Part shown: positions 1 through 10,754 of the stretch, one piece after another
How positions within the stretch are numbered: position 1 is the first letter of the stretch
Layout of the letters: every line of letters begins with the position of its first letter
Made by a program: the position numbers and the translations under genes
Notes under the pieces: model-generated
Database searches by the model: none
What the model saw: only the letters and a program-made list of their open reading frames with translations
What the model was told of the DNA's origin: nothing
Assembly: GCF_023091745.1 (NCBI RefSeq)
Contig: NC_068910.1
Span: 132,759,170-132,823,169, forward strand
DNA from: Budorcas taxicolor
Lineage: Eukaryota; Chordata; Mammalia; Artiodactyla; Bovidae
Direction: 5' to 3'
DNA length: 64,000 bases

Positions 1-1260
1 TAAAACATGTGGTGTTGGGTTTGGAATAGGTTAGTGACCAGAAACTCAGTAAGGAAACAGATTGCAAAGGCCGAAAAAATGGGGGGGAAAATGCTATAGC
101 AAATTTGTAAAATGATGACTCATACTATGTACAGCAAGAACATCTGGTAAACCTGAAGTTGGCAGTAGCTTGAGAGAGAAAGAAAATGTCAGTTACAGCT
201 AAGTAGATCTCCAGAGAGAATTTGGAAAGTGCCAACTGGGTGCTCTTTACTACATATGATAAAGGACGGCAAGATAGAGGGATGGGTGAAAGAAGGGAAT
301 GTTCAGTTTTCAGCCTGAATTTAGATAGAAAATAGAGGGTCCAGGGCCCACTGCATTGGAAAACAAAACTCTCATCACTAGTCTCCACATATCTGAATAG
401 TTTTCAAGTAAAAGATTCTCAAGGTGAAAGGAGACCTAGGACAAAGAGAAAAGCAAGGGTATGGCCACTTGTTAGGACCTCTGAAAGATTTAAGAAAGTG
501 CCTAGCATACTTTCTCAGCTAGACAAAAAGGTATGACAGAGCCTGATCCTAAATCACAGTGAATAAATCTAGAGAAAAAATAATTGTGGGTACAGCTGTT
601 GTTGAATAAAGTAAACTATAAACTGTTACACAGAAAGCCCAAAATGTTAGAAATAAATAAATAGAACTATACCAGAAAAAGCACCATCAGCTTGAACTAG
701 AGGGAACTAAAATTGATTAAACTGCAGAGAGGTCTCTAGGCTCTCAACTACTGATGGGCAGGAAGCCAGATGATAAAGCTATCGAATTGTTACCACGGCC
801 ATTTCTTAGGGAAATAAAGGAAAGATTTCTCAAGATGGGGAACCAAGGGACTGAAGAATGGAGTCCAGAGCCTTGGAGGACAGTGGGCTGGGAGGGCACT
901 CCAGGAAACAGAACTGAGCCCTAATCGACAGCCTAGGGGAAATTTTAGACCAGTGACTGCTATAGATCTCCTGATCTTCCCCTTCTGAAGTCAAGTGTGT
1001 CTATTCAGTTAACCTGCCTCTGTCTCACCATTGTATGTCAAGTGCGTATGGAAGTGACTTACCACTTTTAATTCACAGACCTCTGAGTCAAGAGGAGCCT
1101 GACCCAAGGAGCCGCATCTAAGAATCCTCATCCATCCTGATGTGATAAGATCATGAGATCACAGGCGTCCAGCTTATTGCTATAAATAGGATGGGACAGA
1201 AAACCTGGAATGAGGATTAGCAAACTTTACATGCGGGAGAAATGTGAATAATCTGTGGCA
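1..1260. other. Unassigned AT-rich sequence
   Basis: No coding exon, RNA gene or clear young repeat is visible. The longest frame (positions 125-388, minus) has no recognisable domain. The sequence is AT-rich and could hold diverged ancient repeats that I cannot name by eye. Confidence 0.4.
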
Positions 1261-1261
1261 A

Positions 1262-1762
1262 AGGAGTAGACTGTGGTAGATTCTAAAAGCAACCACAAAT
1301 TCTTTTCCTCGTACCAAGGGGTGGAATCTATTGCTCCACCCCTTGAAACTGAACTTAGCTGCATGACTTGTTTTGACTAACAGAACATTAGTATTAGTAA
1401 ATACAATACAAACGGAAGCTTAAAAAGTGCTTGCCCAAGGAGGCTTGCTCTCTGGCTGCATTTGGAAGCATGGACTATCATGTGACAGCCTCAGAAGGCA
1501 ATTTGGAAGTTGAGAGGCAATCTGGAAAAGAACTAAGGCATCCCAGCATGCAGGCAGTAAACTTCCAAACAGGACTGAGGCTATCCCAGATCATCTAGCC
1601 ATCCACCAGCCCATCACAGATGTGTGATGGTCAAGAGCAGCTGAACTGACCCAGATTTTGAAAACTGCCCAGGCACCCCAAAGATAGAGCTAAATAAGAT
1701 AATGTTTAAGACATTACGTTTTGTGGTTGTTTGTTACACAGCAAATCTCAACTGATGCAATG
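1262..1762 (+). mobile_element. Ancient LTR-like repeat (MaLR type?)
   Basis: About 500 bp resembling a mammalian MaLR-type LTR read on the plus strand. The right end has the typical tail, with the words 'gttttgtggttgtttgtta' followed by 'cacagcaa'. It is strongly diverged and carries no open coding frame. The family name is from memory of the pattern, so the subfamily is not assigned. Confidence 0.4.
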
Positions 1763-1945
1763 ACAATTTTTCTTACAAAGTCTATAATTATCATCTTCCT
1801 GACTCTGAATATGGATTTAACATCCCCCACGCAATAGCCTGCCCCATATTGCTATTGTTGTTTAATTTCATTGTAATCATATTTTTAAATCACACACTGG
1901 ACTTTTTTTACACACATTAATATCTAAATCAAAGATTAAATACGT

Positions 1946-3096
1946 GATCAAATTGCCAACATCCATTGGATCAAACTGCCAACATCCACTGGATCACAGA
2001 AAAAGCTAGAGAACTCCAGAAAAAACATCTGCTTCATTGACTATGCTAAAGCCGTTGTCTCTGTGGATCGCAACAAACTGCAGAAAATTCTTCAAGAGAT
2101 AGGAATACCAGACCATCTTACCTGCCTCCTGGGAAACCTGTATGCAGGTCACAAAGCAACAGTTAGAACTGGACATGGAACAACGGACTGGTTCCAAATT
2201 GAGAAAGGAGTATGTCAAGGCCCGCATATGGTCACCTTGCTTATTTAATTTATACTCAGAGTACATCATGCAAAATGTCAGACTGGATGAAGCACAAGCT
2301 GGAATCAAGATTGCTGGGAGAAATATCAATAACCTCAGACACAGAGATGATACCACCTTTATGACAGAAAGCCAATTAAAGAGCCTCTTGATGAAAGTGA
2401 AAGAAGAGAGTGAAAAAGCTGGCTTAAAACTCAACATTCAAAAAATGAAGATCATGGCATCCGGTCCCATCACTTCATGGCAAATAGATGCGGAAACAAT
2501 GGAAACAGTGACAGACTTTTCTTGGACTCCAAAGTCACTGCAGATAGTGAATGCAGCCGTGAAATTAAAAGATGCTTGCTCCTTGGAAGAAAAGAAATGA
2601 CAAACCTAGACCCCATACTAAAAAGCAGAGACATTACTTTGCCAACAAATGTCTGAATAGTCAAAGCTATGGTTTTTCCCATAGTCATGTACAGATGTGA
2701 GAGATGGACAATAAAGAAGGCTGAGAGCTGAAGAATTCATGCCTTCAAACTGAGGTGCCAGAGAAGACTCTTGAGAGTCCTTTGGTTTGCAAGGAGAGCA
2801 AATCAGTCAATCCTAAAGGAAATTTAACCCTGAATATTTATTGGAGGGACTGATGCTGAAGCCTCAATGTTCTGGCCACCTGATGTGAAAAGCTGACTCA
2901 TTAACAAAGACCTTGATGCTGGGAAGGGTTGAAGGCAGGAGGAGGAGACAACAGAGGATGAGATGGTTGGATGGCATCACTGACTCAGTGGACATGAGTC
3001 TGAGCAAACTCTGGGAGATGGTGAAGGACAGGGAAGCCTGGTGTCCTGCAGTCCATGAGTTCACAAAGAGTTGGACACAACTGAGCAACTGAAGAA
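1946..3096 (+). mobile_element. BovB LINE (RTE), 5'-truncated, decayed
   Basis: Plus-strand BovB fragment covering the middle of the reverse transcriptase to the 3' end. Short frames at 2063-2248 and 2142-2600 carry BovB RT words such as GTTDW-like and INNL-like segments, but the YADD box reads as HRDD and frameshifts break the frame. The 3' end is the usual 'gactgag/ctgagcaactga' type. A 23-bp tandem duplication sits at the 5' edge (1946-1968 and 1969-1991). It is non-functional; no clean target-site duplication was found. Confidence 0.85.
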
Positions 3097-3400
3097 CAAT
3101 ATTTAAATGAATACAAATATTTAATCAATTTCTGTGTTCACTGTTGTTTCTTATGCATCTTTTCCCATTGTTTGATTTTGTAGATTTTTTCTTTCTAAAA
3201 TATCTTTTAATGTTCTTTTAGTGAGAGACTTGAGTTTATACTTTTGGTCTTTATTTTTCCCTCACTTTTGTAGGATAGTTTATCTACATATAGTATTTTA
3301 GGTCCAGCACTCATAAGTTCTGTTTTCTTCTCCTGTTGCTGCTGAAAGAGCTATCATTGATTTATATACGATATATTTTTAACTCTGATTTTTAGTTAGT
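3097..3400. other. T-rich unassigned sequence
   Basis: T-rich sequence between a BovB copy and an LTR. It resembles the antisense of an old L1/HAL1 element, but I cannot align it with confidence. No gene is seen. Confidence 0.3.
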
Positions 3401-3653
3401 TGTTATGGACTGAATGTTTGTGTCCCCTGAAAATGGTGAAGCTTCAACTCCCAATGTGACTGTTTGGACACTGGATCTTTATGGAGGTAATTTGGGTTAA
3501 ATGAAGTTATAAGAGTGAGGCCCTGATCAGGTCGGGTTGGTGTCCCTAGAAGAAGAGGCACGAGAGAGCTCACATTCTCTCTCTCCCTGCCACAGGAGGG
3601 CACAGTGAGAAGGCAGCCACCCACAAGTCAGGAAGACAGCTCTCGCCAGAAAC
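3401..3653 (+). mobile_element. MLT1-type MaLR LTR, left part
   Basis: Starts 'tgttatggactgaatgtttg', a hallmark start of MLT1-type MaLR LTRs, and continues to 3653, where a mariner fragment interrupts it. The LTR resumes at 4020 ('ttgatcttggacttcccag') and ends near 4124. Non-coding relic, older than the mariner insertion. Confidence 0.75.
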
Positions 3654-4019
3654 TACCGGGCTGGCCAGACCGGTTGTTTGGTCTTTTCCATAAGATGGCT
3701 CATAAGCAGCATTTAGTTGTCTTTAACTTTTTTCAAAACAATTTTGTTAGATTGTATCCTGAGAGCTGTCATATCACATGCCTTTTTAAAAAACTTTTCA
3801 AAATCGGTGAATTTTTGTATAGCCATTTTAATATTAAAGATAGAATCAAAAGCAACATTTTCAGCATATTATGCTTTATCACTTCAAGAAAGATGAAAAC
3901 ACAACAAGAAAAGATTTAGGCGGTGTATGGAGAAGGGCTATGACTGATTGAATGTGTCAAAAGTGTTTGCAGAGTTTTGTGCTGGAGATTTCTCACTGGA
4001 TGATGCTCAATAAATCAGT
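3654..4019 (+). mobile_element. Mariner DNA transposon fragment inside LTR
   Basis: A piece of about 366 bp splits the MLT1 LTR. Its left edge (taccgggctggcc..., then 'tcttttccataagatggct') is a diverged version of the terminal inverted repeat seen in the MITE at 37212-37286. The right part resembles the start of a mariner transposase: a frame after 3895 reads like '...FAEFCAGDFSLDDA', matching the FRxGDFSLxD-type segment of mariner helix-turn-helix regions, with stop codons. The element is internally deleted or 3'-truncated and cannot encode transposase. The family link rests on pattern recognition. Confidence 0.6.
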
Positions 4020-4124
4020 TTGATCTTGGACTTCCCAGCCTCCAAACCTGTGAGAAATAGATGTCTGTTGTTTAAACCACCTAGTCTATAGTATTTTTTT
4101 ATAGCAGCCCAAGCAGATTCATAT
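4020..4124 (+). mobile_element. MLT1-type MaLR LTR, right part
   Basis: Continuation of the LTR that begins at 3401, with the usual tail: a 'tgagaaata' polyadenylation-like word followed by 'tctgttgtttaaaccac' and 'agcagccc'. It was separated from its left part by the mariner insertion. Confidence 0.75.
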
Positions 4125-4507
4125 ATCAGTCTGCCTCCTGTCTTTGATATTATGCAGTTTCACTACAATATGTGAAATTGTGGGTCAATTTTTATTTAAC
4201 TGCCATTGTACTAAGAGATACTTTTGATCCAAGAATTCATAGTTACTCAACTCAGGAAAATTACTAGCCATTTATTTAAATATCACTTCTCTTTCATTCC
4301 CTCTGCTCTCTCTGTAACTTTTATCAAAGAAAGCTGAAGTCTGTCAATTTATCTTTCATATCTCTAAACTTAGAGGGTAAGTTTCTGTGTACTGTTCTCC
4401 AATCTGTTAACTCATACTTCAGTGGTATCTAGGAATCAGTGTACCATATCTATTGTGTCTTTATTTGAATAACTTCATTTTTCATCTCACATTTTTTATG
4501 TACACCT
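4125..4507. other. Unassigned T-rich sequence
   Basis: No gene or young repeat is seen. It may continue the same ancient T-rich host repeat as 3097-3400, interrupted by the LTR. Confidence 0.3.
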
Positions 4508-4708
4508 GGGGCTTCCCTTGTGGCTCAGCTAGGAAAGAGTCTGCCTGTAATGCAGGAGACCTGGGTTTGATCCCTGGGTTGGGAAGATCCCTTGGAGAAG
4601 GGAAGGGCTACCCATTCCAATATTCTGGCCTGGAGAATTCCATGGACTATACAGTCCATGGAGTCACACAGAGTTGGACAGGACTGAGCGACTTTCACTT
4701 CACTTCAT
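4508..4708 (+). mobile_element. Bov-tA SINE
   Basis: tRNA-Glu-derived head ('gcttcccttgtggctcagct', B-box-like 'gggtttgatccctgg') followed by the Bov-A body ('ggagaattccatgga', 'gactgagcgact'). Short imperfect flanking repeats (tacacct/tacatct) support retroposition. The frame at 4453-4764 is a chance frame through this SINE. Confidence 0.9.
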
Positions 4709-4750
4709 ATATACATCTGATCTTATTTATTTGTGCTTTTCATAATTACT

Positions 4751-5099
4751 TATTTTTTAAATAATTTTATTTATTTACTATTGGCCTCACTGGGTCTTCA
4801 TGCTTTGTGTGGCCTTTCTCTGCGTGGTGAGAGGGGGCTACTCTTCACTGCAGTGCCCGGGTTTCTCACTGAAGCGGTTTCTCTTGTTGCAGAGCACAGG
4901 CTCTAGGCACATGGGCTTCAGTCGACGCAGCATGCAGGCTTGGTAGCGGGGCTCACAGGCTCTAGAGCGTGGGCTCAGCAGTGGTGGTGCACAGGCTTAG
5001 CTGCTCCATGGTATGTCGAAACTTCTTGGACTAGGTATTGAACCTGTGTCCCCGGCATTGGCAAGCCATTCTTATCCACTGTGACTCTTGCGAAGTCCT
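4751..5099 (-). mobile_element. CHR-type tRNA-Glu SINE (cetartiodactyl)
   Basis: Minus-strand SINE with an A-rich tail at the left (T-rich on plus) and the tRNA-derived head at the right, including 'tattgaacctgtgtcccc' as the reversed B-box region. It is flanked by a perfect 10-bp duplication cataattact at 4741-4750 and 5100-5109, which fixes both ends. The subfamily (CHR-2-like) is a pattern-based guess. Confidence 0.75.
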
Positions 5100-5593
5100 C
5101 ATAATTACTAATGAAAGTTATGCTTTCTTTTTTTTTAAGGCCAGGGTACATCCTCTACCTACTTATTATAAACTTTCCTTTGTAGTCTATTCTGTAAAAT
5201 TAATTTCATTTGGGATAATTTCTTATTCTTACAATTGAGTCTATTACTTGTGTTTCTTGAGTTGCAGTTTTGGAACTGCGAGTTCCTTCTGAGTCTGTTC
5301 TCACTTTTGTTATTTTGTTCCTCTCTCTGACCCCCTTTCTTCTTGGCCCTCCAGGCCCGCAATGCAGAAGTAGGTGGGTGTTACAGCCCCGCGGGGACAT
5401 GGCAGCAGCAGATGTAGAACCAGCAGGCAGCTGGGCTCAGTTCCGGCAGCGAGGGTGTGTGCTTGTCCTTGCTTTCCTCAGTCCACAACTCCTGTCTGAG
5501 TCTCAGTCAGCCGACAGTCTCCCTCCCCTCTCACACAGCCAGGCTTCCTTCATGGCCAGTGAGCTCTTAAAGAAGGCCCTGACTTCAAGCCTT

Positions 5594-5796
5594 GTGGCCT
5601 CCCTGATGGCTCAGAGGGTGAAGAATCTGCTTGCAATGCAGGAGACCAGGGTCAATTCCTGGGTTGGGAAGATCCCCTGGAGAAGGGATTGGCAACCAAC
5701 TCCAGTATTTTTGCCTGGAGAATCCCGTGGACAGAGGAGCCTGGCAGGCTACAGTCCATGGGGTTGCAAAGAGTCAGACGTGACCGACAGACTAAC
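5594..5796 (+). mobile_element. Bov-tA SINE
   Basis: Complete Bov-tA with a 12-bp perfect target-site duplication acttcaagcctt (5582-5593 and 5797-5808). The 227-aa frame at 5270-5953 runs through this SINE and into unique sequence on both sides and has no domain. Confidence 0.92.
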
Positions 5797-5808
5797 ACTT
5801 CAAGCCTT

Positions 5809-6900
5809 ACTCTGGTTTCTCAATGTCTGCAGAGTACTTTTTGCCCCTTTATTTCATAGGAGCCATACTCTTCACAGCCACTGCCTCCATCCAACCCACA
5901 GCACAAGAAGCTTCAGCCCCTGGTCGGCTTTTTGCAAGTCTCTTCTTTTGTGATCCACAGAGATGGTTACTTCACATCTGAGGTTGGTGATGTCCATTTT
6001 TTGTTTTCTCTTTCCTTTTGTTCCTCAGAGACATGAATTCAGGGAAGCAGTTTCCAAACTGCAAACAGAATGTAAATTAGCAACCTAGTCCTCCTTCCCA
6101 AAGTTACAAGTATCCCCAAAATGAAACTTAAAAAAAGGACAAGGGGGTCATATGTGAATGCCTGTCATTTCTCTCTGGAGTCAGAGAAGGATCTTCACTT
6201 ACTAAAGCTTCTTTGTCCAAAAGAACAGTGTGGTGAGGAAGGCAAAGGGACCCACTGCTCTTGGCCTCCACCTACCCTGGATATTTGGGAACTTCTCCTT
6301 TTAGATCTAAGCTATTTATTAATCAAACAAACCAGAACAGGACTTTGGAAAGAACATGAAAGACTCATAGAATCTTTCCCACTCATTCAAGTGTAAAAAC
6401 TTCAGGTAGAAAGAATGGGATGGAAAGAGAATACAGTAAATATTTTGATATGGCATACACTTTTTGGAACAGAACTTGCTACGCTGGGGCATGGACACCT
6501 AGTCTCCAGTGTCTGTGACACTGTCCTTAAATAGTTACTGGATAAATAAAGGAATATAACTTAGTCTGGAATCAATAAGAGGAAAACCCACAACACAGGA
6601 GCTTTCCTTCCCATGGAAAGGGACTTCTTCCTTGCCTATGAGCATATAGGGAGAAAGTTCACTTTCTGTTGGAACAACACAATCTGGCACCCTCCTGTAG
6701 CATACCACTACAACTCTCTCATCTGTTTATCCACTGGGAACTTCCCAGAATTGGTCTCATTGGGGTACCAGGTGGGAATGAGATGAGGCACATCAATTTC
6801 AGGACTGACTTCCAGGGCTTTACTTTGTGTGCTTATTTTTGGTTTTACTTTTTGCCAAGCCTACCCTAACACAGCCAGTTTTCCATTTAGCTGCACTACC
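5809..6900. other. Unique-looking sequence, no gene seen
   Basis: No convincing exon, repeat or RNA gene. Frames at 6121-6396 and 6669-6869 are short and without recognisable motifs. Confidence 0.4.
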
Positions 6901-6904
6901 CATT

Positions 6905-7145
6905 CAAATATTTATTGAGCATTTACTGATAATAACAGCTCCTATTTAATAAAGACCATCTGTATGCATGACAGTGCATTTTACATACCCACTTAATCTT
7001 CACAACAGCTAGTCATTCAAAGTAGGCACCATTACGTTCATTTTTCAATAGAGAAAACAGGCTTAGAAAAGTTCTATAGTTTCTCAAAGTCACCCAGGCT
7101 AGAGCTTGACTTTGGATATGACTCCAAAACCCATAATGTTTTTGT
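6905..7145 (-). repeat. MIR SINE
   Basis: Diverged MIR in minus orientation: 'tatttattgagcatttact', then 'acttaatcttcacaacagct', then the 'tcaaagtcacccaggctag' segment, in the order typical of reversed MIR. Confidence 0.7.
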
Positions 7146-7780
7146 TATTACAATCTGAAGACACCTGTTCTTTCCTATAGAGAAACTGTGTGTTACAGGT
7201 TATGGCCCTAGTTTTTAATACTGAGGCAAGGCCAGCCTAAAACAGCTCACTCTAGGGCTGTCACCTGGCTTTATATATCCATTTTCCCCTCCACCTCAAT
7301 CCTGCCATTTGTGCTTCTGGGGTCTGTGCCCCGACAACCCTCAACTACAGGCAGAATCAGACAGAGGCAACAAGAGCCCTAGGGTCACTGCTGGCACTCG
7401 ACTCTGGGCCCTTCTCAGTCAGGGCCCTGAGGCTTGGCGGTTTTTCTGCTGCTGGAGCTCTGAGGATTTTTCTCCTTCTTAAGCTTATTTTTACCACTTG
7501 CAATGGTGCCCAGATCTTGCGGTAAAGGCCTTGGCCCTGAAGATGGTATATAATAGGCAGAAAAATGTAGTGGGACTTGGAAGAACCGAGAGGTCTCCAG
7601 AGAGTGCGAGGCCTCAAAGCACTAAGGAAAGGAAAAGTGGGGCTAGTTCCCCAGAAATGCACATGGGCTCTAACCTCCCACCCACTCCTCTGTCCTGTTT
7701 ATTAATTCCCTGGACAGCCTAGGAGAGCCACGGGCCTCAACTCACCAAAACATCACTGCCTACTTCATCCTGAAAACAAA
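7146..7780. other. Unique-looking sequence
   Basis: Mixed composition with two overlapping frames on opposite strands (7357-7662 minus, 7498-7722 plus). Neither shows a recognisable domain, and no splice pattern was strong enough to call an exon. Confidence 0.35.
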
Positions 7781-7781
7781 C

Positions 7782-7980
7782 ATGCTAAGTGCTTTGTGTG
7801 TCTTACTTCATTTAATCCACATGACATCCTAGAAGGTGTAGGTGCTATTGTCTCCATATTACAAATGAAAAAATCAAGGGACAGGGAAGTCTTATAATTT
7901 ACACAAAACCACACAGCTAGTAAATGACAGACTTAGGATTCGAAACCAAGCAGTTTGATGTAGAGGCTATACACTGAACT
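7782..7980 (-). repeat. MIR SINE
   Basis: 'tgctaagtgctttgtgtgtc', 'catttaatccacatgacatc' and 'accacacagctagtaaatga' in order identify a reversed MIR. Confidence 0.75.
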
Positions 7981-8103
7981 ACTATAGAAATAGCCTCCTA
8001 GTAAGAACCAGAAAAGATGGATGTAAAATATGTATGTCTCTATAATGAATAATAGTTATACAGATTTGGGAGGATTGGGTAATACTAGGTCAACAGTGCA
8101 TTT

Positions 8104-8290
8104 TTAAAATATTCATTTATTCATTTATTTAGCTACATTGGGTCTTCACTGCGGCATGCAGGTTCCTTAGTTGTGGCCTGAGAACTCTTAGCTGAGGCAT
8201 GTGTGATCTAGTTCCCTGACCAGGGGTTAAACCCAGGCCCCATGCACTGGGAGTGAGGAGTCTTAGCCACTAGACCACGAGAGAAATCCC
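8104..8290 (-). mobile_element. CHR-type tRNA SINE
   Basis: Reversed cetartiodactyl tRNA-Glu SINE: T/A-rich (attc/attt) start, 'ttgggtcttcactgcggcat', 'gatctagttccctgaccagg', and a tRNA-like end 'gagtcttagccactagacca'. Moderately diverged. Confidence 0.75.
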
Positions 8291-8760
8291 AACACCATAT
8301 TTTGACAGGTGAAAAGGCTAGTTCTGTGACCTTTCCACACACTGTCTTCTGAAGGATGCGTGTTCATTTGGGAGGGGACAGAAGGGCTCTTGGCCCACAG
8401 CACATCTGACCCATAGCAGTCACTCAATAAATGCTAGCTGTAGTAGAAGCTCCTTTAAATAACCTCCACCTACCAGAATCACCCTTTTGACAATTCTCCA
8501 TTCACTCTGTACAAGGTACTGGCTGACTGATGCCACCACACTGAATTCCAAGGACTACTAGGTTATGCTCTAGTCTATCTGGACTTTCTGTTCCTTCCAG
8601 GGAAACTGTTTGTGAGAGTCACCTGGCTTGTCCCCAAAACCAGTTTTGGCAATTGTATTTATTATTTAAATTATCACATATAATTCATCCTGATTCAAGC
8701 ATACCCAATGCTAGCCAATTCCAGAAATCTAACCCATGTTCAAAGGATGAAGCTGTGTCG
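8291..8760. other. Unique sequence with L2-like tail
   Basis: Around 8400-8445 the words 'cactcaataaatgctagctg' recall the 3' end of an L2/MIR-type element. The rest is unassigned. No gene is seen. Confidence 0.35.
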
Positions 8761-8768
8761 TAATACAA

Positions 8769-8965
8769 GGGCTTCCCTACTAGCTCAATTGGTAAAGAAT
8801 CTGCCTGCAATGCAGGAGACTGGGGTTCAATCCCTAGGTCGGGAAGATCCCCTGGAGAAGGAAATGGCAACTCACTCCAGTATTCTTGCCTGAACAGAGG
8901 ACCTGGTGGGCTACAGTCCGTGGGATCACAAAGAGTCGGACATGACTGTGTGACTTTCACTTTCA
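8769..8965 (+). mobile_element. Bov-tA SINE
   Basis: Complete Bov-tA flanked by taatacaa at 8761-8768 and 8966-8973. tRNA-like head 'ggcttccctactagctcaat', body 'gactgtgtgactttcacttt'. Confidence 0.92.
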
Positions 8966-8973
8966 TAATACAA

Positions 8974-9540
8974 AATGTTAAAAAGACTGTCCAAATATCA
9001 CTATCATATAAAGAGCTTCTATAACTCAAGAAGAAAAAGACAAATAACTTAATAGAAAAATGAGCCAAGGACAAAAACAGACAATTTACAAATAGCCAAA
9101 AATCACAGCAATGAACTCAATCTTACTTGTTGCTGCTGCTAAGTCACTTCAGTCATGTCCGACTCTGTGTGATCCCATAGACAGCAGCCCACCAGGCTCC
9201 CCCGTCCCTGGGATTCTCCAGGCAAGAACACTGGAGTGGGTTGCCATTTCCTTCTCCAATGCGTGAAAGTAAAAAGTGAAAGTGAAGTCGCTCAGTCATG
9301 TCTGACTCATAGCAACCCCATGGACTGCAGCCTACCAGGCTCCTCTGTCCATGGGATTTTCCAGGCAAGAGTACTGGAGTGGGATGCCATTGCCTTCTCC
9401 GAATCTTACTTGAGGTTAAGCAAAAATTAACAGTGAGATAACATTTATTATCCATTAGGTTGACCTAAATAGTTTAAATAGTTTAAATGATGGATGTCAT
9501 CTGGTTTTGGCAAGATGTGGGCAATCAAATTGCTACCAGT
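8974..9540 (+). mobile_element. Old L1 fragment carrying a Bov-A2
   Basis: L1 ORF2-like plus-strand sequence: around 9000-9118 it matches the 'ataactcaagaagaaaaaga' and 'gagccaagga' type words of the L1 ORF2 3' portion, and it resumes after the nested Bov-A2. It is heavily decayed with no open frame. Confidence 0.55.
9130..9401 (-). mobile_element. Bov-A2 SINE
   Basis: Dimeric Bov-A2 in minus orientation with two Bov-A units ('ccaccaggctcccccgtccc' and 'ctaccaggctcctctgtcca') joined by 'gtgaaagtgaagtcgctcag'. Perfect 11-bp duplication aatcttacttg at 9119-9129 and 9402-9412. It sits inside an old L1. Frames across it are artefacts. Confidence 0.95.
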
Positions 9541-10620
9541 AACTTCTTGCATCTAGTAGAAACAATAAATTCATATACATAAATACATTTTTAAGTAATG
9601 GGATTTTCAGTGTTTTCAGATGCAGCTAAATAAAAGGCAGAACTCTCCCTCAGAAGGAAGAAGGACTGTTCTAAACCTATTAATCACTATTCTAAAACTG
9701 AAGTTCCAAAAACATTTAGAGTCATTTAATACCACCAAAAGAAGAGGTGATAACACACACTCTCTGAAGAGGACTACTGTGATTTAGACGATGACTTCCA
9801 GTGTGCTGGCTCAGATACCCTTCTCCCAGCTCTATGGGAGCACCCATCCTGGTAGGCAGGTATGGCAGCACCCATCCTGGTAGGCCTAGCTTGGGGTTCC
9901 TGATCCCCACGGTGGCTGCCATGAGGTTCAGAGCAGTACCCCTCTCTCTCTTTCCCACACAGAAGTGTACAAGGCTCAGACTCCACCAGGGTGAAGTTTG
10001 CCTCTCACATTCTGTGATTAGAGCATTGCTATGTCTCCGGCCTCTCATGCTTGAAACAGACTTGGTATTTGAGCCCTCAGGACACCCAGTGCCTGCAATA
10101 AAATAAAGACCCAGCTTCTCTCCGAGACCCACTGAGCCAAGGACATAGTGTTCTATCTATACAATGAAATGCAGATTTCCCAATAAAAGGCAAAATTCTT
10201 GACTTTGGGAGGTTGAATAGGATGAAAAAGAATTCCAGCTGGTTAAAGTTATGGTAGTGAAAAAAGTCTTGTCTGAAACTAATTCTTGTGTCTAAGCCCA
10301 AGATGCTGTCATCTTGCCATGGATTGTTAAAATATTCACTCACGGCGTGTTCCAATCCTCAAAGCTGTGCCCTGAAACAGTCTAAATTGGTCAGTAAACA
10401 CAGTGGTTCAGTCTTGCTGCCTTCCTTTCTGAAATTAAGAATATTTCAGCTGACTACTGCCAGGGCATAATGTACAGGAGGCTGTATTTAGTTAAAAACT
10501 GGTTGGACACTGTGATTACATGTTAAAATCGTGAAAGAAACGTCAAGAATCCTCCTTCCTGCTGCATATTTGAAAGAGGAGAGTCATAAATACAGTCAGC
10601 TGTGCCCCGTGGGCCTAATA
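9541..10620. other. Unique-looking sequence with a 28-bp tandem pair
   Basis: No gene is recognised. Overlapping frames at 9722-10132 (minus) and 9801-10106 (plus) have no domain. A 28-nt period direct repeat begins at 9840 and 9868 (gcacccatcctggtaggc twice). Confidence 0.4.
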
Positions 10621-10748
10621 AGGTGGGCTCTGGAGTGAGGCTACTGGGTTCTCTCCAAGGGACCATCACTTCCAGCTCGGTGACCCGGCCTAAGTCTCCT
10701 GCGACCTCTGTCCCACCACTTCCTCATCTGAAATATGGAGATACTAAC
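10621..10748 (+). repeat. MIR SINE fragment
   Basis: 'gctctggagtgaggctactg', 'cctcatctgaaatatggaga' and 'tactaacaga' match the plus-orientation MIR order. A BovB is inserted in its 3' part. Confidence 0.55.
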
Positions 10749-10754
10749 AGAGCT

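Noticed and set aside
4540..4590. tRNA-like A/B boxes in many SINEs
   Set aside because: tRNA-Glu-derived SINE heads, not functional tRNA genes; the rest of the cloverleaf is lost.
5270..5953. 227-aa plus frame
   Set aside because: Runs through a Bov-tA with its TSD in the middle; no domain.
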